Source: Planococcus salinus (GTDB taxonomy: Bacteria > Bacillota > Bacilli > Bacillales_A > Planococcaceae). From it: a stretch of 64,000 nt of DNA. The position numbers and the translations under genes were made by a program. The stretch is taken from positions 154,243 to 218,242 of the forward strand of contig NZ_RIAX01000005.1 in the NCBI RefSeq assembly GCF_003719725.1. The letters run 5' to 3'. Below, piece by piece: positions 17,112-25,959 of this stretch. The notes below the pieces were generated by a model. It ran no database searches. It was not told the DNA's origin and was given only the letters and a program-made list of their open reading frames with translations. Each line of letters begins with the position of its first letter. Within the stretch, counting starts at the first letter, position 1.

Positions 17112-17195
17112 AAGCCATTTCCATTAGTAAGCACACTTACCCCTTTTTCAAGATGAAAAAAAGTTTTAATGTGCTTATTAAATAGAAATGACTTA
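17112..17195. repeat. 84-bp imperfect inverted repeat upstream of the YubB-like gene
   Basis: Arms of 24-25 bases (AAGCCATTTCC...AAGCACA, 17112-17135, and TGTGCTTATT...ATGACTT, 17171-17195) pair with few mismatches. The centre CTTTTTC-AAGAT-GAAAAA pairs as well. It lies in the expected 5' leader of the minus-strand gene. It is similar in size and centre to the inverted repeat at 3402-3483. Confidence 0.6.
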
Positions 17196-17556
17196 GAAAA
17201 TTAAACTTAATTGATTCTATATTTTCAGTATTATATCAAAGCTTGAGTATATTAACATCTTTTTATTAAATAATATGAAAAAATAAATGCTTCATTATCT
17301 CGGTGAGGAAAATTGCATCCTGCCGATTTCTAAATATCTTCAAAGCATTTTAAAAATTTTCATAGAGTTTAATCTTATATCTCCTATGAAATAACAGAAT
17401 CTATTGATTCCAAAGAGGATGGCTGTTTTTTGCTCCTGTAAGCAATCACGATAAGTCATCTTTACAAAACAAATCGTTAAAGTTCCTCAAATCCTAACTG
17501 CCCCGACCACGCCCCACCGGCCTCTGTCTTTCCTTGTCACCTTCAGCTTTTTCATT

Positions 17557-17725
17557 CTAGTAATACACATACATTGGGTCCGCTTTCCTGAAAGTAAAAA
17601 ACTGCCGATGCTGTTCTTCGGTCAGATAATAAGTCCGCTGCTCCTTTACGTCAAAACGTCTGGCTTTAGCAGCACGATGGTTGCTATCGATTAAACTGAA
17701 AATTCCCGATGGTTCAGAACATGAT
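17557..17725 (-). pseudogene. C-terminal remnant of an unrecognised gene
   Basis: The minus strand reads EPSGIFSLIDSNHRAAKARR, then VKEQRTYYLTEEQHRQFFTF and a tail ending PMYVYY at the stop at 17557-17559. There is no start or ribosome site. It looks like the end of a once-real protein. The rest of the 17.2-17.98 kb gap shows nothing I can identify. Confidence 0.35.
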
Positions 17726-17980
17726 GACTGGCTTCAACAGACCTGCCTGCAGAATAAAATTTTCGTTCAAATTTTTTGAACCAGGTCCCCCGCTAGCTTC
17801 ACCCACCTGAACGGGTAGCCAGCCAATATTTCGTCTCATACCACATGCTCACACGTTATAAAATCGCGGTTCTCTTTTATCAAAGTAGTTTCGAAAGTTT
17901 TATAGTTTTTCAGACGAGATACTCTAACAATTTAAATTAAAGAACATTTCGACATCTCGACTTCCTTCCATTAAAATAAA

Positions 17981-19549
17981 ATGGAAAGCCAAATCCAAAT
18001 GAAGGAAGGGATTCCCATAAGCAATTACATTTACAGTGTCGGAATGACCGGTCTGGCCGGGCAAGTGATTCAAGTGGAGGCGACGGTGCGGGAGGATAAG
18101 GAGCAATGCGTCATCATCGGTTTGCCGGACGCGTCGATTAAAGAATCGAAAGAGCGAATTTTGAATTGCCTGCATGCACTCGATCAGGACATCGATATGA
18201 AGAAAATCACCATCCATTTATCACCGGCGGATGTACGGAAGCAAGGCACGTCGTATGATGCGGCGATGCTGCTCGCGGTCCTGCAGGCGATGGCGAAACA
18301 GCCGGTGAAGATTCCGGAAAAGACCTGCTTTATCGCAGCTCTCACGCTGAGTGGCCAGCTGACAACATTCCACAGTATGATTCCGACGATCCACCAAGCC
18401 ATTTTGCTGGGCTTTAAACGAATTTATATTCCACCGATTGAAATTTCCCTTTTTGCACAAGCTGCGGATGTCGAGTTGATCCGTATGCCGGACATGCCCT
18501 CTTTACTTTCCCATTTACAAGGCAAAACTTCCCTTTTCGAAAACGAATTGACCTTGATTCCAACAGAACCCATCCTGGAAGAAACCGAAAAAATCCCCCA
18601 TGTCTGTTTTTCGGTCATCCGTGGCCATGCGGAAGCCAAACGCGCGCTGCTGCTGGCAGCGGCTGGCGGCCATCACGTGCTGATGAGCGGTCCGCCGGGC
18701 TGCGGCAAGAGCTTGCTGGCGAATGCGTTCCATACCATTTTGCCGGATTTGACGCATGATGAAATGCTCGAAGTGTACAGCATTTATCAGCTGGCGAAAC
18801 AGGCCCGGTCGTTGTCGGAGCGTCCGCCGTTCCGTTCGCCCCATCATTCGTCATCGGAAGGCGCCATCGTGGGCGGCGGCCGTTACCCCAAGCCAGGCGA
18901 AATGTCGCTGGCGCACCGCGGGGTCTTGTTTCTCGATGAACTCGGTCATTTTCCGCGCCGCGTCGTTGATACGCTGCGTCAGCCGCTCGAGAGCGGCTTT
19001 GCGGTCGTCAATCGCGTGGAAGGATCCGACCGGTTTCCGGCGACCATCAATTTGATTGCCGCGACCAACCCGTGTCCATGCGGCTATTACGGTTCTCACG
19101 AGAAGTACTGCGTGTGCGGTGATAAGGTGCGGCTGAAGTATATGAACAAAATCACCGGCCCGATCATCGACCGTGTGGATTTTGTGCTGGCCATGAAAAA
19201 CCAAAGTGTGCTTGAACAGAAAACAGCGGATACATCTGAAGAACTGCGGCAAACCGTAACACGTGCCCGCGACCGGCAGCGTCTCCGCTACGGCGGCAAT
19301 TACACGAACGCCATCGCACCGGTCAAACTGTTCGAAGAAAAAGTGGAGTTCAGCAAAAACCAGCTCGAACGGATTGAGACCGTCAGCAACCAGGAGAAGT
19401 TGAGCAGCCGGTCGACGTTGAAGATTTTGCGCCTCGCCCGGACGATTGCCGATGTACTCGGCGACGAAACGGTGTCCGATGCGGCGGTGGAGGAAGCGTT
19501 GCGATGGAAAATCAGCGCGTCACAGGCGCACAGTGCGTTGATGCGGTGA
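17981..19549 (+). CDS. comM: ComM/YifB-type Mg-chelatase-like AAA+ ATPase
   Basis: A protein of 522 aa, close to the family's usual ~505. The N-terminal domain (to ~190) has GLAGQVIQVEATV, IIGLPDASIKESKERI and LSPADVRKQGTSYDAAMLLA. The AAA+ module follows, with Walker A GPPGCGKS (~230), FRSPHHSSS, Walker B GVLFLDEL (~300), NPCPCGYYG with a cysteine pair, and IIDRVDFVLA. A C-terminal helical domain ends SASQAHSALMR. ComM is a hexameric helicase that helps branch migration during natural transformation. In Firmicutes its role is less tested. The start is uncertain: ATG 17981 lacks a clear ribosome site and internal ATGs at 17999 and 18044 are possible. A transposase-like gene begins 6 bases after its stop. 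Confidence 0.85.
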   Translation: MESQIQMKEGIPISNYIYSVGMTGLAGQVIQVEATVREDKEQCVIIGLPDASIKESKERILNCLHALDQDIDMKKITIHLSPADVRKQGTSYDAAMLLAVLQAMAKQPVKIPEKTCFIAALTLSGQLTTFHSMIPTIHQAILLGFKRIYIPPIEISLFAQAADVELIRMPDMPSLLSHLQGKTSLFENELTLIPTEPILEETEKIPHVCFSVIRGHAEAKRALLLAAAGGHHVLMSGPPGCGKSLLANAFHTILPDLTHDEMLEVYSIYQLAKQARSLSERPPFRSPHHSSSEGAIVGGGRYPKPGEMSLAHRGVLFLDELGHFPRRVVDTLRQPLESGFAVVNRVEGSDRFPATINLIAATNPCPCGYYGSHEKYCVCGDKVRLKYMNKITGPIIDRVDFVLAMKNQSVLEQKTADTSEELRQTVTRARDRQRLRYGGNYTNAIAPVKLFEEKVEFSKNQLERIETVSNQEKLSSRSTLKILRLARTIADVLGDETVSDAAVEEALRWKISASQAHSALMR

Positions 19550-19555
19550 GTTCTC

Positions 19556-20146
19556 ATGACACGCCGTCGTGAATTCAACCCGGCTTCCTATTACCACGTC
19601 ATCATGCGCGGCAACAACCGCCAGCCGATTTTCGGGTCGAAAGAAGACATGTTCGAACTGAAACGCGCCTTTCTGCATGTCCATCAGGATTACCCGTTCA
19701 CCGTGCTGGCGTGGTGTTTCATGACCAATCACTACCACATCCTGATCAAGCCGGTAAACGATCCTCTCCATAAGATCATGTCCCTGGTCAACCGGCGCTA
19801 CAGCCAGTCCTACAGCAAACGCCACGGCCACATCGGACGCATTTACCAGAAACGCTATTTTGCCAAAGAAGTCGAGTCGCGGATGGGCTTGCTGACCGTC
19901 AGCAGCTACATCCACCGCAACCCGATCGAGACGAAACAGCCGATGGTCGAGCGATTGGAGCAGTATCCGTACAGTTCGTTCCCGCTGTATTGGGACGACG
20001 TTCTCCCCGCTCCGTCGTTTTTGGATCGGGAGCTGCTTCGGGGCTTGCTGCCGGAGCCGTTCGATCAGACGAATGCGGCATATGCGATGTACTGCCTGAC
20101 GTACCGGCAGTTTGCGGAAGAGGATGGGTTGGTGGCGGATGAGTGA
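19556..20146 (+). CDS. REP-associated tyrosine transposase (RAYT, IS200-like Y1 family)
   Basis: A protein of 196 aa with a single HUH/Y1 transposase domain: YHVIMRGNNRQPIF (~14-27), the catalytic H-x-H in MTNHYHILIKP (~62-72), LVNRRYSQSYSKRHG, GRIYQKRYFAKEV, and SSYIHRNPIE carrying the likely nucleophilic tyrosine (~122). This pattern and length match RAYTs, domesticated relatives of IS200/IS605 transposases that act on REP hairpins rather than on their own gene. The start overlaps a GGTGAG at the end of the ComM-like gene only 6 bases away, so translation is probably coupled. Repeat copy C begins about 50 bases after its stop. Linking this enzyme to the repeat family is inference from that neighbourhood. 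Confidence 0.88.
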   Translation: MTRRREFNPASYYHVIMRGNNRQPIFGSKEDMFELKRAFLHVHQDYPFTVLAWCFMTNHYHILIKPVNDPLHKIMSLVNRRYSQSYSKRHGHIGRIYQKRYFAKEVESRMGLLTVSSYIHRNPIETKQPMVERLEQYPYSSFPLYWDDVLPAPSFLDRELLRGLLPEPFDQTNAAYAMYCLTYRQFAEEDGLVADE

Positions 20147-20198
20147 GGGGTGTGGCTGGGACTGGTTGAGGATTTGCAGCTGTTTCCCAGCTGCTCCC

Positions 20199-20357
20199 AA
20201 TTCGCCCCTGTGTCAGACACTTTTATGACTATTTCACTTTCACGATAAACATACGAACGTCGTGCCTGGGAACCCTTGTGGTTCCTGGACACGGCGTTTT
20301 CGGCATGCATCTTTTTGTGTATAGATTGAATTGTTTCTGACACAGGGGCGCGATTTT
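20199..20357 (+). repeat. 155-bp hairpin element, copy C (behind the transposase gene)
   Basis: Well preserved: left end AATTCGCCCCTGTGTCAGAC, hairpin ACGTCGTGCCTGGGAACC / GGTTCCTGGACACGGCGT, right end TTCTGACACAGGGGCGCGATTTT. Here the two ends match best (CCCCTGTGTCAGA against TCTGACACAGGGG, 13 bases exact). The right end is followed 8 bases later by the 33-bp repeat shared with position 71. Confidence 0.88.
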
Positions 20358-20365
20358 CTAGTTTT

Positions 20366-20398
20366 AGTTTTAGAAGTGACTGCGCTTTGATTGCTTTA
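20366..20398. repeat. 33-bp sequence repeated exactly at 71-103
   Basis: Identical, same-orientation copy of 71-103, directly behind repeat copy C. Confidence 0.8.
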
Positions 20399-20529
20399 CT
20401 CCTTGACTCTTTCTTTAATATCAGCACTAAGATTGATCGACTTTAATAACTTTCTTAAAAGCCTCGAAGAATTTTGTCTATCAAGTACGAAGCAATCAAT
20501 TGAAGAAGCTTGCCTGTAAGGCAGCAGTA

Positions 20530-20648
20530 TAAAAAATGAAGACACTTATGTTGAAGATAAACGGAACGGAATTTTTGCAGCGATTGATGGAGCGATGAGA
20601 CTTGGCGGAATCACGGGAAAAATGGCTGCGAATCTTGTCAGAGTATGA
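20530..20648 (+). pseudogene. Short C-terminal remnant on the plus strand
   Basis: The frame reads EDTYVEDKRNGIFAAIDGAM and then RLGGITGKMAANLVRV before a TGA at 20646-20648. It has a protein-like composition but no start codon. Probably the tail of a lost gene. The rest of the 20.4-20.8 kb gap shows nothing clear. Confidence 0.35.
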
Positions 20649-20807
20649 CATACGCCATCTTTTCCATAGGGTTTATTCGGTTTTACGCATCTGGAATCAT
20701 CCGCATACTCGTAGAACCCACCTATGCCGTTTTCTATCCCCTGCAATACCATATATCTTACCGCTATCCGTTTGCCCATCCTCTTCCTCCTCCAGACAAG
20801 ACATATA

Positions 20808-21632
20808 CTATACCGGAAAATATTTCTCTTGGAACTCCTGATAATGATCAGCCAGTTTGCCGTGCATATTCACATTAGACATCAATTGGATTTTTACCCG
20901 CTCCACCAGCGATTCCCATGTAATCATTTGAATACTTTTTCGCAATTCTGGCGTGATAATATCTCGCATCGCATTCTCGTATTCCTTATGGAGCTTTTTA
21001 TTGTTTTTTGGACCGATCAATATCAATTGTTTTTCGCCTCCGGAATCTACGTAAGCAATGTTTCGAAGCAATTGATAATTCTTTATTAATGCATGATATT
21101 CCGATACTCCCGACTGAATTTTACCAGCGAGCATTTGCCGATAGACATTGCGATACTGCTTTTGATATCTCTCGCTGTCAGTAGCTTTACCAAAACCGTT
21201 TTCCGTGTATTTAACTTCAAAAAGCACTTCTTTGCCGGATTTCAATTTCAGATAAAAGTCAAAGTTCGTCCTTTCCTTTCCAGGCATATTTTTCTCAAAC
21301 TTATACGCTTCAACTTCCTCACCTGACAACTGCAATGCCTTAAGCAATAAAGGCAACTGGCCTTCTGCAATGAGCGGATAGAAAAAATTGAAGCAGACTG
21401 CCTGTGAAGAATTCAGGTGGTGAAAGTATTGATGGAGCTTTACTTTTTCTTCGGTGATGTACTTAACGATCTCCGTCCTGTAACTACTTAGAAAATTTAA
21501 TTCCCACTGACTGGCAGGAAGGATATAATGATAATCCTTGTCTTTTCCTCTCCATTTTTCAGGATGGGTTAGAGCCAACTTCGTCATTTTATAATCCGAT
21601 AAATGAATTTTCATTGCTTGTTCGAACGTCAA
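20808..21632 (-). CDS. Putative restriction-type endonuclease (PGN_0703-like), copy 2
   Basis: A protein of 274 aa, paralogue of the gene at 2270-3097: the same N-terminal block (NWRGG... versus KWRGKDKDYHYILPAS), the same SSQAVCFNFFYPL block and the same nuclease core, NFDFYLKLKSGKEVLFEVKY followed by NGFGK. The proteins are clearly homologous but differ at many positions, far more than the TetR or MMPL copies do, so this duplication is older or under diversifying pressure. Both copies are on the minus strand and both precede, in plus coordinates, a TetR-MMPL pair. No modification enzyme is adjacent. Confidence 0.6.
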   Translation of the reverse strand: MTFEQAMKIHLSDYKMTKLALTHPEKWRGKDKDYHYILPASQWELNFLSSYRTEIVKYITEEKVKLHQYFHHLNSSQAVCFNFFYPLIAEGQLPLLLKALQLSGEEVEAYKFEKNMPGKERTNFDFYLKLKSGKEVLFEVKYTENGFGKATDSERYQKQYRNVYRQMLAGKIQSGVSEYHALIKNYQLLRNIAYVDSGGEKQLILIGPKNNKKLHKEYENAMRDIITPELRKSIQMITWESLVERVKIQLMSNVNMHGKLADHYQEFQEKYFPV

Positions 21633-21878
21633 CCAATCGCCTCCTTGTTATAGAAAATTCTTTATTTGTCTTACCAAAAAGGTTTCTTGTTCTTCAAATA
21701 AATTTTACCATGCTGAATTTAAATTGTATAGAAAATTCAGATTATTTAAAAGTAAGGTTGTGTTGTCGAATTACAGTCAGCTTTCGTTATTTTTCTCCCT
21801 ATCATTAATTACTTGCTACATTTCCAGAATCTTGACCCTTTTCAAAGCGTTGTGGTTTCTAAAGATTTTAAGAATACT

Positions 21879-21970
21879 TTTTTACTGAAATACGAACGCC
21901 GTGCCTGGAAACCTTTAGGTTTCCTCGACACGGCGTTTCTCCATATAACTTTGTTGCGTAAATTTAACAG
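21879..21970 (+). repeat. 155-bp hairpin element, copy D (core only)
   Basis: Only the centre survives: ACTGAAATACGAACGCC, the hairpin ACGCCGTGCCTGGAAACC / GGTTTCCTCGACACGGCGT, and the start of the right half. Both ends are lost. It sits 90 bases behind the stop of the SLH gene that follows on the minus strand. Confidence 0.65.
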
Positions 21971-22059
21971 CTTTTATTACAGCCCTGCTTTGCTTTAAAC
22001 TGCAACGAGACTTATAGTTTAAATGTATTTGTATTTATTCAGATCTTGTTGTGCTTGCC

Positions 22060-23352
22060 TCAGTATGGAGTGCCAATTTCAATATATTCGTTTGTAGTTA
22101 CTTCGTATCTAGACACAACACTTGAACGAGGATCGACGGTATACCAACCTAGAGTGCCAGTGGAATATTCATTTAATACATATACTTGAATTGAATATTC
22201 ATTGCCATTAAGTATTGTATTAATGTAATCGTCGAATTTTTCTTCCATACCAAGACTGGTTTCCACATATACACTTTCACTATAAATTTCTTCCACCATT
22301 CTTACTGCAAGTTCCGCTTCTTCAGGGGTAAGAAAAGACTCTTGTAAATCAATTTTCCATAAATTATCTTCGAGCACAAGTGTATAATGATAAACAGTTG
22401 GCTCTTCATAAAAAACACCTTCGTAGTATACTTCAATTTTTTCATTAGATTCTTCTATATAGTATTTATCAGTTGGAATTTCCGTGAAAGGAAATGCATA
22501 TAAGGTTTCAAGAATTAAAATCGGATTGTCATACACACCCTTCAATTCGTTCGAAATAAAATCCTTTGTGTAATGAGTATCTAATCCTTCAGTTATATCC
22601 TGAAAAGATTTGTTAAATGCATAACCTTCATAAGTTTCTACAAAAGCATCGCCAAAAGAGTCGGTTGCATTCTGTTCAGCTTGCTGTATAAGTTTAAATA
22701 TTTCTAATGCGCTCGGTACTCCCGTTTCGAAAGGAATGCCTTCATCAATCATTTCCGCTCGATAAATAAAAACGGCATATTCTCCTCGTGTAATCAAGTC
22801 GTCTGTTCCAAAACGGGTGAGTGTTTTCCCACTGGTCACTTTGTGATTGACCAAAGCTGCCACTGCCTTTTGATAACGATTATTCACATCTGTGAACGTT
22901 AAGTTTTTGACATCTCCCTGCAAATTATAGGCCGATGCTTTTGTCAACATCAACGCAATTTCGCCTCTTTTCAAATTATCATTAAAGCCAAAATTGCTGG
23001 CGCTTTTTCCGTTGATCACTCCCGCGTGCTTCAACGCATTAATCGCTTTGACACCACGATCAGGAACATCAATAAATCCGGACCCAGGTGCATCTTCTGA
23101 CAGTTCCAACGCATTCGCCAGAATAATTGCCGCGTCCCCACGTTTAATCTGTTTTCCTACACCAAACTGTGTCTTTGAAATTCCGTTCGCCAGTCCATTT
23201 TCTGATAAATATTCAACGGATTCTAAGTAGCGGTCTGAAACGTCCGTAAAATTTGTATTTGCGGCAGTAACAGAGATAGAAGAAAACAAGAATGCTAATA
23301 ATACTGATGATAAAAAAACCTTTTTAATCAATTGGTTGGTACAAAAGTTCAT
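22060..23352 (-). CDS. Secreted SLH-domain protein
   Basis: A protein of 430 aa with a signal peptide (charged start, SVLLAFLFSSISVTAA, cleavage near residue 30). Three SLH repeats follow (~33-215), each beginning F-T/I-D-V: FTDVSDRYLESVEYLSENGL, FIDVPDRGVKAINALKHAGV and FTDVNNRYQKAVAALVNHKV, each with a K/TRGE/D motif. These bind pyruvylated secondary cell-wall polymer and tether the protein outside the cell. The C-terminal ~215 residues are acidic, unrecognised, and resemble a small extracellular module (TDKYYIEESNEKIEVYYEGV). Single gene, ribosome site AGGAGGAAT before ATG 23352. Surface location firm, function unknown. Confidence 0.85.
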   Translation of the reverse strand: MNFCTNQLIKKVFLSSVLLAFLFSSISVTAANTNFTDVSDRYLESVEYLSENGLANGISKTQFGVGKQIKRGDAAIILANALELSEDAPGSGFIDVPDRGVKAINALKHAGVINGKSASNFGFNDNLKRGEIALMLTKASAYNLQGDVKNLTFTDVNNRYQKAVAALVNHKVTSGKTLTRFGTDDLITRGEYAVFIYRAEMIDEGIPFETGVPSALEIFKLIQQAEQNATDSFGDAFVETYEGYAFNKSFQDITEGLDTHYTKDFISNELKGVYDNPILILETLYAFPFTEIPTDKYYIEESNEKIEVYYEGVFYEEPTVYHYTLVLEDNLWKIDLQESFLTPEEAELAVRMVEEIYSESVYVETSLGMEEKFDDYINTILNGNEYSIQVYVLNEYSTGTLGWYTVDPRSSVVSRYEVTTNEYIEIGTPY

Positions 23353-23617
23353 TTACATTCCTCCTAATATTTTGTAAGTTTCATGGTATCATAATACTAG
23401 GAAAAATTACATGCAAAATTCTTAAATATTAAAATTTTTAAATAATTTAAATTAACTATGTTTAAATTATCCTGTACGTACAAACTAGAAATTTGTCCAT
23501 CATCCTTTAATTCCGGCTTTACTACTCCGGGGAACGTTAAGGAGATACCACGAAATCGCATGTCAATAACATAAAGGCTCGGCAACAAAGAAAACTTCTC
23601 CTTTATCAGAAGTTTTC

Positions 23618-23772
23618 AATTTGTTCCTACGTTGGACATTTTACGGCTATTTCCTTTTTCCGAAAAACACGCAACCGCCGTGTCTGGAAGCCTTTTGGCT
23701 TTCTGGACACGGCATTTTTAGCAAGCAATTAGCATGTATAAACTGAATCACTTTCAGCAAAGGGACGCGATT
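23618..23772 (+). repeat. 155-bp hairpin element, copy E
   Basis: Decayed ends (TTGTTCCTACGTTGGACA and CAGCAAAGGGACGCGATT) around a good hairpin, CCGCCGTGTCTGGAAGCC / GGCTTTCTGGACACGGC. Note the matching change GAAACC-GGTTTC to GAAGCC-GGCTTT, which keeps the stem paired. It lies 78 bases behind the stop of the 458-aa membrane protein gene. Confidence 0.75.
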
Positions 23773-23849
23773 GCATAATTAGTTGTACCATCCATCCGTA
23801 GAGGAAAATCGGAAATGACTACAATCCTTAATATTAGAAAGTGATTTGC

Positions 23850-25226
23850 CTATTTTTCCACTTCTGTATCTGCAGCTTTCTTCTTGTTCTCTGTATCTGC
23901 AGCTTTCTTCTTGTTCTCTGTATCTGACTCTCCACCTGCCTCTTGGTTTGGTTCTAGTTCACCTTCCCTAATTATACTCATAGCTAATTTCACTATTGCA
24001 TCGTCTCTTTTGTCCTCATTTTTTATTTTTGAAATTAAAAAATTGCCGAAATAGAAATGATGTGTATTTACAAATCGATTGTGGAATTGGGTTAAAGTCT
24101 TGATGGTTTCAGCATGCATCTTAATATAGATAGCGGCTACTAAATCCGTGGCAATTGCACTTACACCTCCTAGAATAGCTATAATGATTTGAGATTCTAC
24201 TTCAAATCTTCCAATATAGAAAAAGTAAAATGTGACACCAATAATAAAAAAACCGAGAGCTAAACAAACCACACCTATTTTATACAACCAAGAGTTTTCA
24301 CTAAGGGCTTCGTCATAATACCTTTTTAGTTCTAAATGATGTTGCTTGAACAACGTTTCCGCCCTTGCTTCTATCGAATAAACTCCTATTCTGATCATTT
24401 CCAATTCATGATCGATAGCCTGGCGTTCCCCTTGAAATGCATTTCGTAATGGAACCATAGATAATAAAAGCATGGATACACCAAATAGAAAAATTAAAAT
24501 TCTTGTTATTCTAGGATTTTGAAATAGTCCACTTGGAGATGCGAACGGTCCATTACTAATAGAAAGATCGAAAACAAAGATAGAAAATAAAAGACTGAAT
24601 ACCCCCAAGGCCATTAAAGTTCTCCTAAGCCATCGATGCCAACGAGCAAATTTAATAAGTTCTTTTCTTCTGCATTTTAAGAAATATTCTCTCTGTCGAA
24701 GCGCTTCTTTTTCAGTTAAATCCTGTGAAGATAAATCTTGTGCTTCTTTGTAATAATCTTCTATATCTAACATTTCTAACTCATGATCAATGTCTTGACG
24801 TACAATTCGATATACCTTTCCTAAAGGAACAAAAGATAAGGAAACCATCGAAACTCCCAATATTATAATGAGTATTCGGGTAAAGACAGGATTTCGGAAT
24901 AGCTCTCTAAACGTGCTTGCGCTACCAAAATTCCTAAAATCAAAATCAAAAAGAAATATAGAAAATAGTAGACTAATCACCCCTGAAATGAATAAGCACA
25001 TTCTGATAATCTTATACCATCTTGATACATTAATCAGCTCTTCTCTTCGTCTTTTTCTTAATTGATTTTTTCCATCATATTTTTTGGAGGGCATGCCTTT
25101 AACTTGAACTGTTAAGTTTTCATGCTTCATTCTTTTTGTTGATTTTAGTGGGGAAGTTGACTCCGTTGAAGTTCTGTCTTTTCCTCCTTTTTGGTTAAAC
25201 TTCGAAAAAAACTTAAATCTGGCCAT
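23850..25226 (-). CDS. Multi-pass membrane protein with internal duplication and C-terminal 2TM domain
   Basis: A protein of 458 aa. Two similar halves (~55-155 and ~165-275) each contain an RRxELI...RW motif, a helix like FSLLFSIFVFDL, a segment NPxxTRILIxxxGVSM and a tail R-Q-x-IDHELEM, so an ancestral 2TM unit has duplicated. A third unit (~290-410), RYYDEALSENSW...IGVVCLALGFFIIGVTFYFF...GGVSAIATDLVAAIYIK...HNRF, resembles the TRADD-N-associated 2TM domain described in prokaryotic NTPase-based conflict systems. The C-terminus is a short charged 9-residue repeat (TENKKKAAD). Single gene. Topology is clear; the conflict-system link is tentative. Confidence 0.65.
   Translation of the reverse strand: MARFKFFSKFNQKGGKDRTSTESTSPLKSTKRMKHENLTVQVKGMPSKKYDGKNQLRKRRREELINVSRWYKIIRMCLFISGVISLLFSIFLFDFDFRNFGSASTFRELFRNPVFTRILIIILGVSMVSLSFVPLGKVYRIVRQDIDHELEMLDIEDYYKEAQDLSSQDLTEKEALRQREYFLKCRRKELIKFARWHRWLRRTLMALGVFSLLFSIFVFDLSISNGPFASPSGLFQNPRITRILIFLFGVSMLLLSMVPLRNAFQGERQAIDHELEMIRIGVYSIEARAETLFKQHHLELKRYYDEALSENSWLYKIGVVCLALGFFIIGVTFYFFYIGRFEVESQIIIAILGGVSAIATDLVAAIYIKMHAETIKTLTQFHNRFVNTHHFYFGNFLISKIKNEDKRDDAIVKLAMSIIREGELEPNQEAGGESDTENKKKAADTENKKKAADTEVEK
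23864..23926. repeat. 27-bp tandem repeat inside the membrane protein gene
   Basis: CTGTATCTGCAGCTTTCTTC plus seven further bases occurs twice in a row with a third partial unit. It encodes the repeated TENKKKAAD tail. The two full units are identical, suggesting recent slippage. Confidence 0.85.
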
Positions 25227-25552
25227 AAGAATCCTCCTATTTTAGCAAATAACTCTAAAAAGAAACGATAACTTTTAATTCGGCACATGATTTAGCTACT
25301 ATGTATATCATTATTTTAGCACTGCTCATATATTAATACTATTTATTTACTGAAAATTCAGATAAAATTACTTCAATACAGCTGAATCTGCCTTTTTCTC
25401 AAATAATTTAGTTGTCTTCGACATAAGCTCCAGCTATAAAACTGATATCGCCTACGAATTCTTTTTGTTATCCGGTTTTGGGTGAGGCAGTAAAAGGTCA
25501 CCTCCCGATATTTTTGATTTTGAAGTCTTAATCTTATTTCTCAAATTTTGTT

Positions 25553-25774
25553 TCAATAAGCATCTTCTTGAAGAGAGATAATATATAGTACATGATCGCG
25601 CTCTGCCCACCTTAGGGTCCAGAGCCTTTTCTTTTTTGTTGTGTTAAATAAAATGCGGATTCCAAGAAGTTGGTCGCGTTTGAAAGAAATATAAATGGAT
25701 TGATTTCCCTCTATTGCTGTTTTTGCTCTATTTCCATTAACTTCTAATTCCCCACCAACGCTCACCCACTTCAT
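25553..25774 (-). CDS. Doubtful small protein, 73 aa
   Basis: An open frame with passable composition (MKWVSVGGELEVNGNRAKTA at the start, WTLRWAERDHVLYIISLQED near the end). AAGAAGG abuts the ATG with no spacing; a GTG 6 bases further in would be better placed. It lies in the gap between the 458-aa gene and the second TetR gene, roughly where the first unit has its 73-aa gene, but the two proteins are unrelated and on opposite strands. Could be a remnant. The stretch 25227-25552 holds nothing convincing. Confidence 0.3.
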   Translation of the reverse strand: MKWVSVGGELEVNGNRAKTAIEGNQSIYISFKRDQLLGIRILFNTTKKKRLWTLRWAERDHVLYIISLQEDAY

Positions 25775-25877
25775 CCTTCTTGAAAACTTTTAACAATATG
25801 TAAAGGTATGTAGCTCTTACTATTTAAATCCTTTTTTGCCTCTATTTTTTGACTAAATCATGACTGTTTGAACAAAG

Positions 25878-25931
25878 TCACGAAATTGCACAATGAGAAA
25901 CATTGCTCTTTGTGCAATTTCGTGATATAAC
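25878..25931 (+). promoter_or_regulatory. Promoter with palindromic operator upstream of tetR copy 2
   Basis: Same 16-bp arms as at 4053-4100 (25878-25893 and 25910-25925), same 16-bp spacing, -35 TTGCTC (25903-25908), 17 bp, -10 TATAAC (25926-25931). The arms are identical between copies while the loop has two changes, so either regulator probably recognises both sites. Confidence 0.8.
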
Positions 25932-25959
25932 TTTAACGTATCTTAAATGAGGTGAAGAA

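Noticed and set aside
19520..20200. Minus-strand frame of 226 codons opposite the transposase gene
   Set aside because: The plus strand encodes an intact HUH transposase; the opposite frame shows no known motif.
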